This document shows positions 62,955-64,000 of a DNA stretch of 64,000 nucleotides, piece by piece. The notes below the pieces were generated by a model. That model saw only the letters and a list, made by a program, of their open reading frames with translations, was not told the DNA's origin and searched no databases. This DNA comes from Streptomyces sp. CB02366 (GTDB taxonomy: Bacteria; Actinomycetota; Actinomycetes; Streptomycetales; Streptomycetaceae), in assembly GCF_001905905.1 (NCBI RefSeq), contig NZ_LIVT01000001.1, positions 727,952-791,951 on the forward strand. Direction: 5' to 3'. Positions within the stretch are counted from its first letter, which is position 1; the number at the start of each line of letters is the position of its first letter. Position numbers and translations under genes: made by a program.

Positions 62955-64000
<1,046 letters not shown>

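Overview
This 64 kb window is very GC-rich, uses GTG and TTG starts, and has short intergenic gaps and many G/C-rich hairpin terminators. It encodes 3 LytM/NlpC-type wall hydrolases, 3 membrane Ser/Thr kinases plus a pseudokinase, a sortase-type surface protein and housekeeping purine and TCA genes. All of this points to a Streptomyces chromosome core. From memory the order resembles the guaB-folD region of S. coelicolor; no search was run. I see no phage, IS transposase, CRISPR, rRNA or tRNA.

Layout. (1) 1-12 kb: partial folD, an RDD membrane protein, a DUF2079 protein, the overlapping purN-purH operon, two membrane proteins (one DUF6350), a membrane-anchored XRE-HTH/sigma-like fusion, and sucCD behind a promoter with a CRP-like box at about -41.5. 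(2) 12-21 kb: a module of MoxR ATPase, DUF5682 and VWA protein (minus strand, coupled by ATGA overlaps) plus a SWIM zinc-finger protein and a DUF5691 protein (plus strand), with an MmpS-like lipoprotein between. This is the least understood set and the best candidate for an uncharacterised system. (3) 21-32 kb: icmB, a lipase, an M23 peptidase with a long G/Y/T repeat region, pcrA, a 164-bp hairpin element, a c-di-AMP (ydaO) riboswitch ahead of an NlpC/P60 hydrolase, a second NlpC/P60 hydrolase and a GNAT enzyme. (4) 32-38 kb: a PspC-domain sensor kinase and NarL-type regulator, divergent from a PspC membrane protein, with repeated TCAGGGTC half-sites between; then DoxX and a TM protein. (5) 38-48 kb: a methyltransferase, an Uma2 remnant, guaA, a candidate Phe/Tyr leader peptide with hairpin ahead of a chorismate mutase, an LAATG surface protein, a GMC oxidoreductase and a succinic semialdehyde dehydrogenase. 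(6) 48-57 kb: four kinase-type genes in a row, each with a different extracellular tail; the third is a pseudokinase split by a ~450-residue insert. (7) 57-64 kb: glpD, a UDP-sugar dehydrogenase homologue lacking its catalytic Cys, a Pro-rich membrane protein, guaB3 (loop Cys replaced by His) and partial guaB.

How they fit: folD, purN, purH, guaA and guaB serve one-carbon and purine/GMP synthesis; sucCD, icmB, the semialdehyde dehydrogenase and glpD feed central carbon metabolism; the hydrolases, kinases and PspC proteins suggest envelope growth and stress control, with c-di-AMP as one input.
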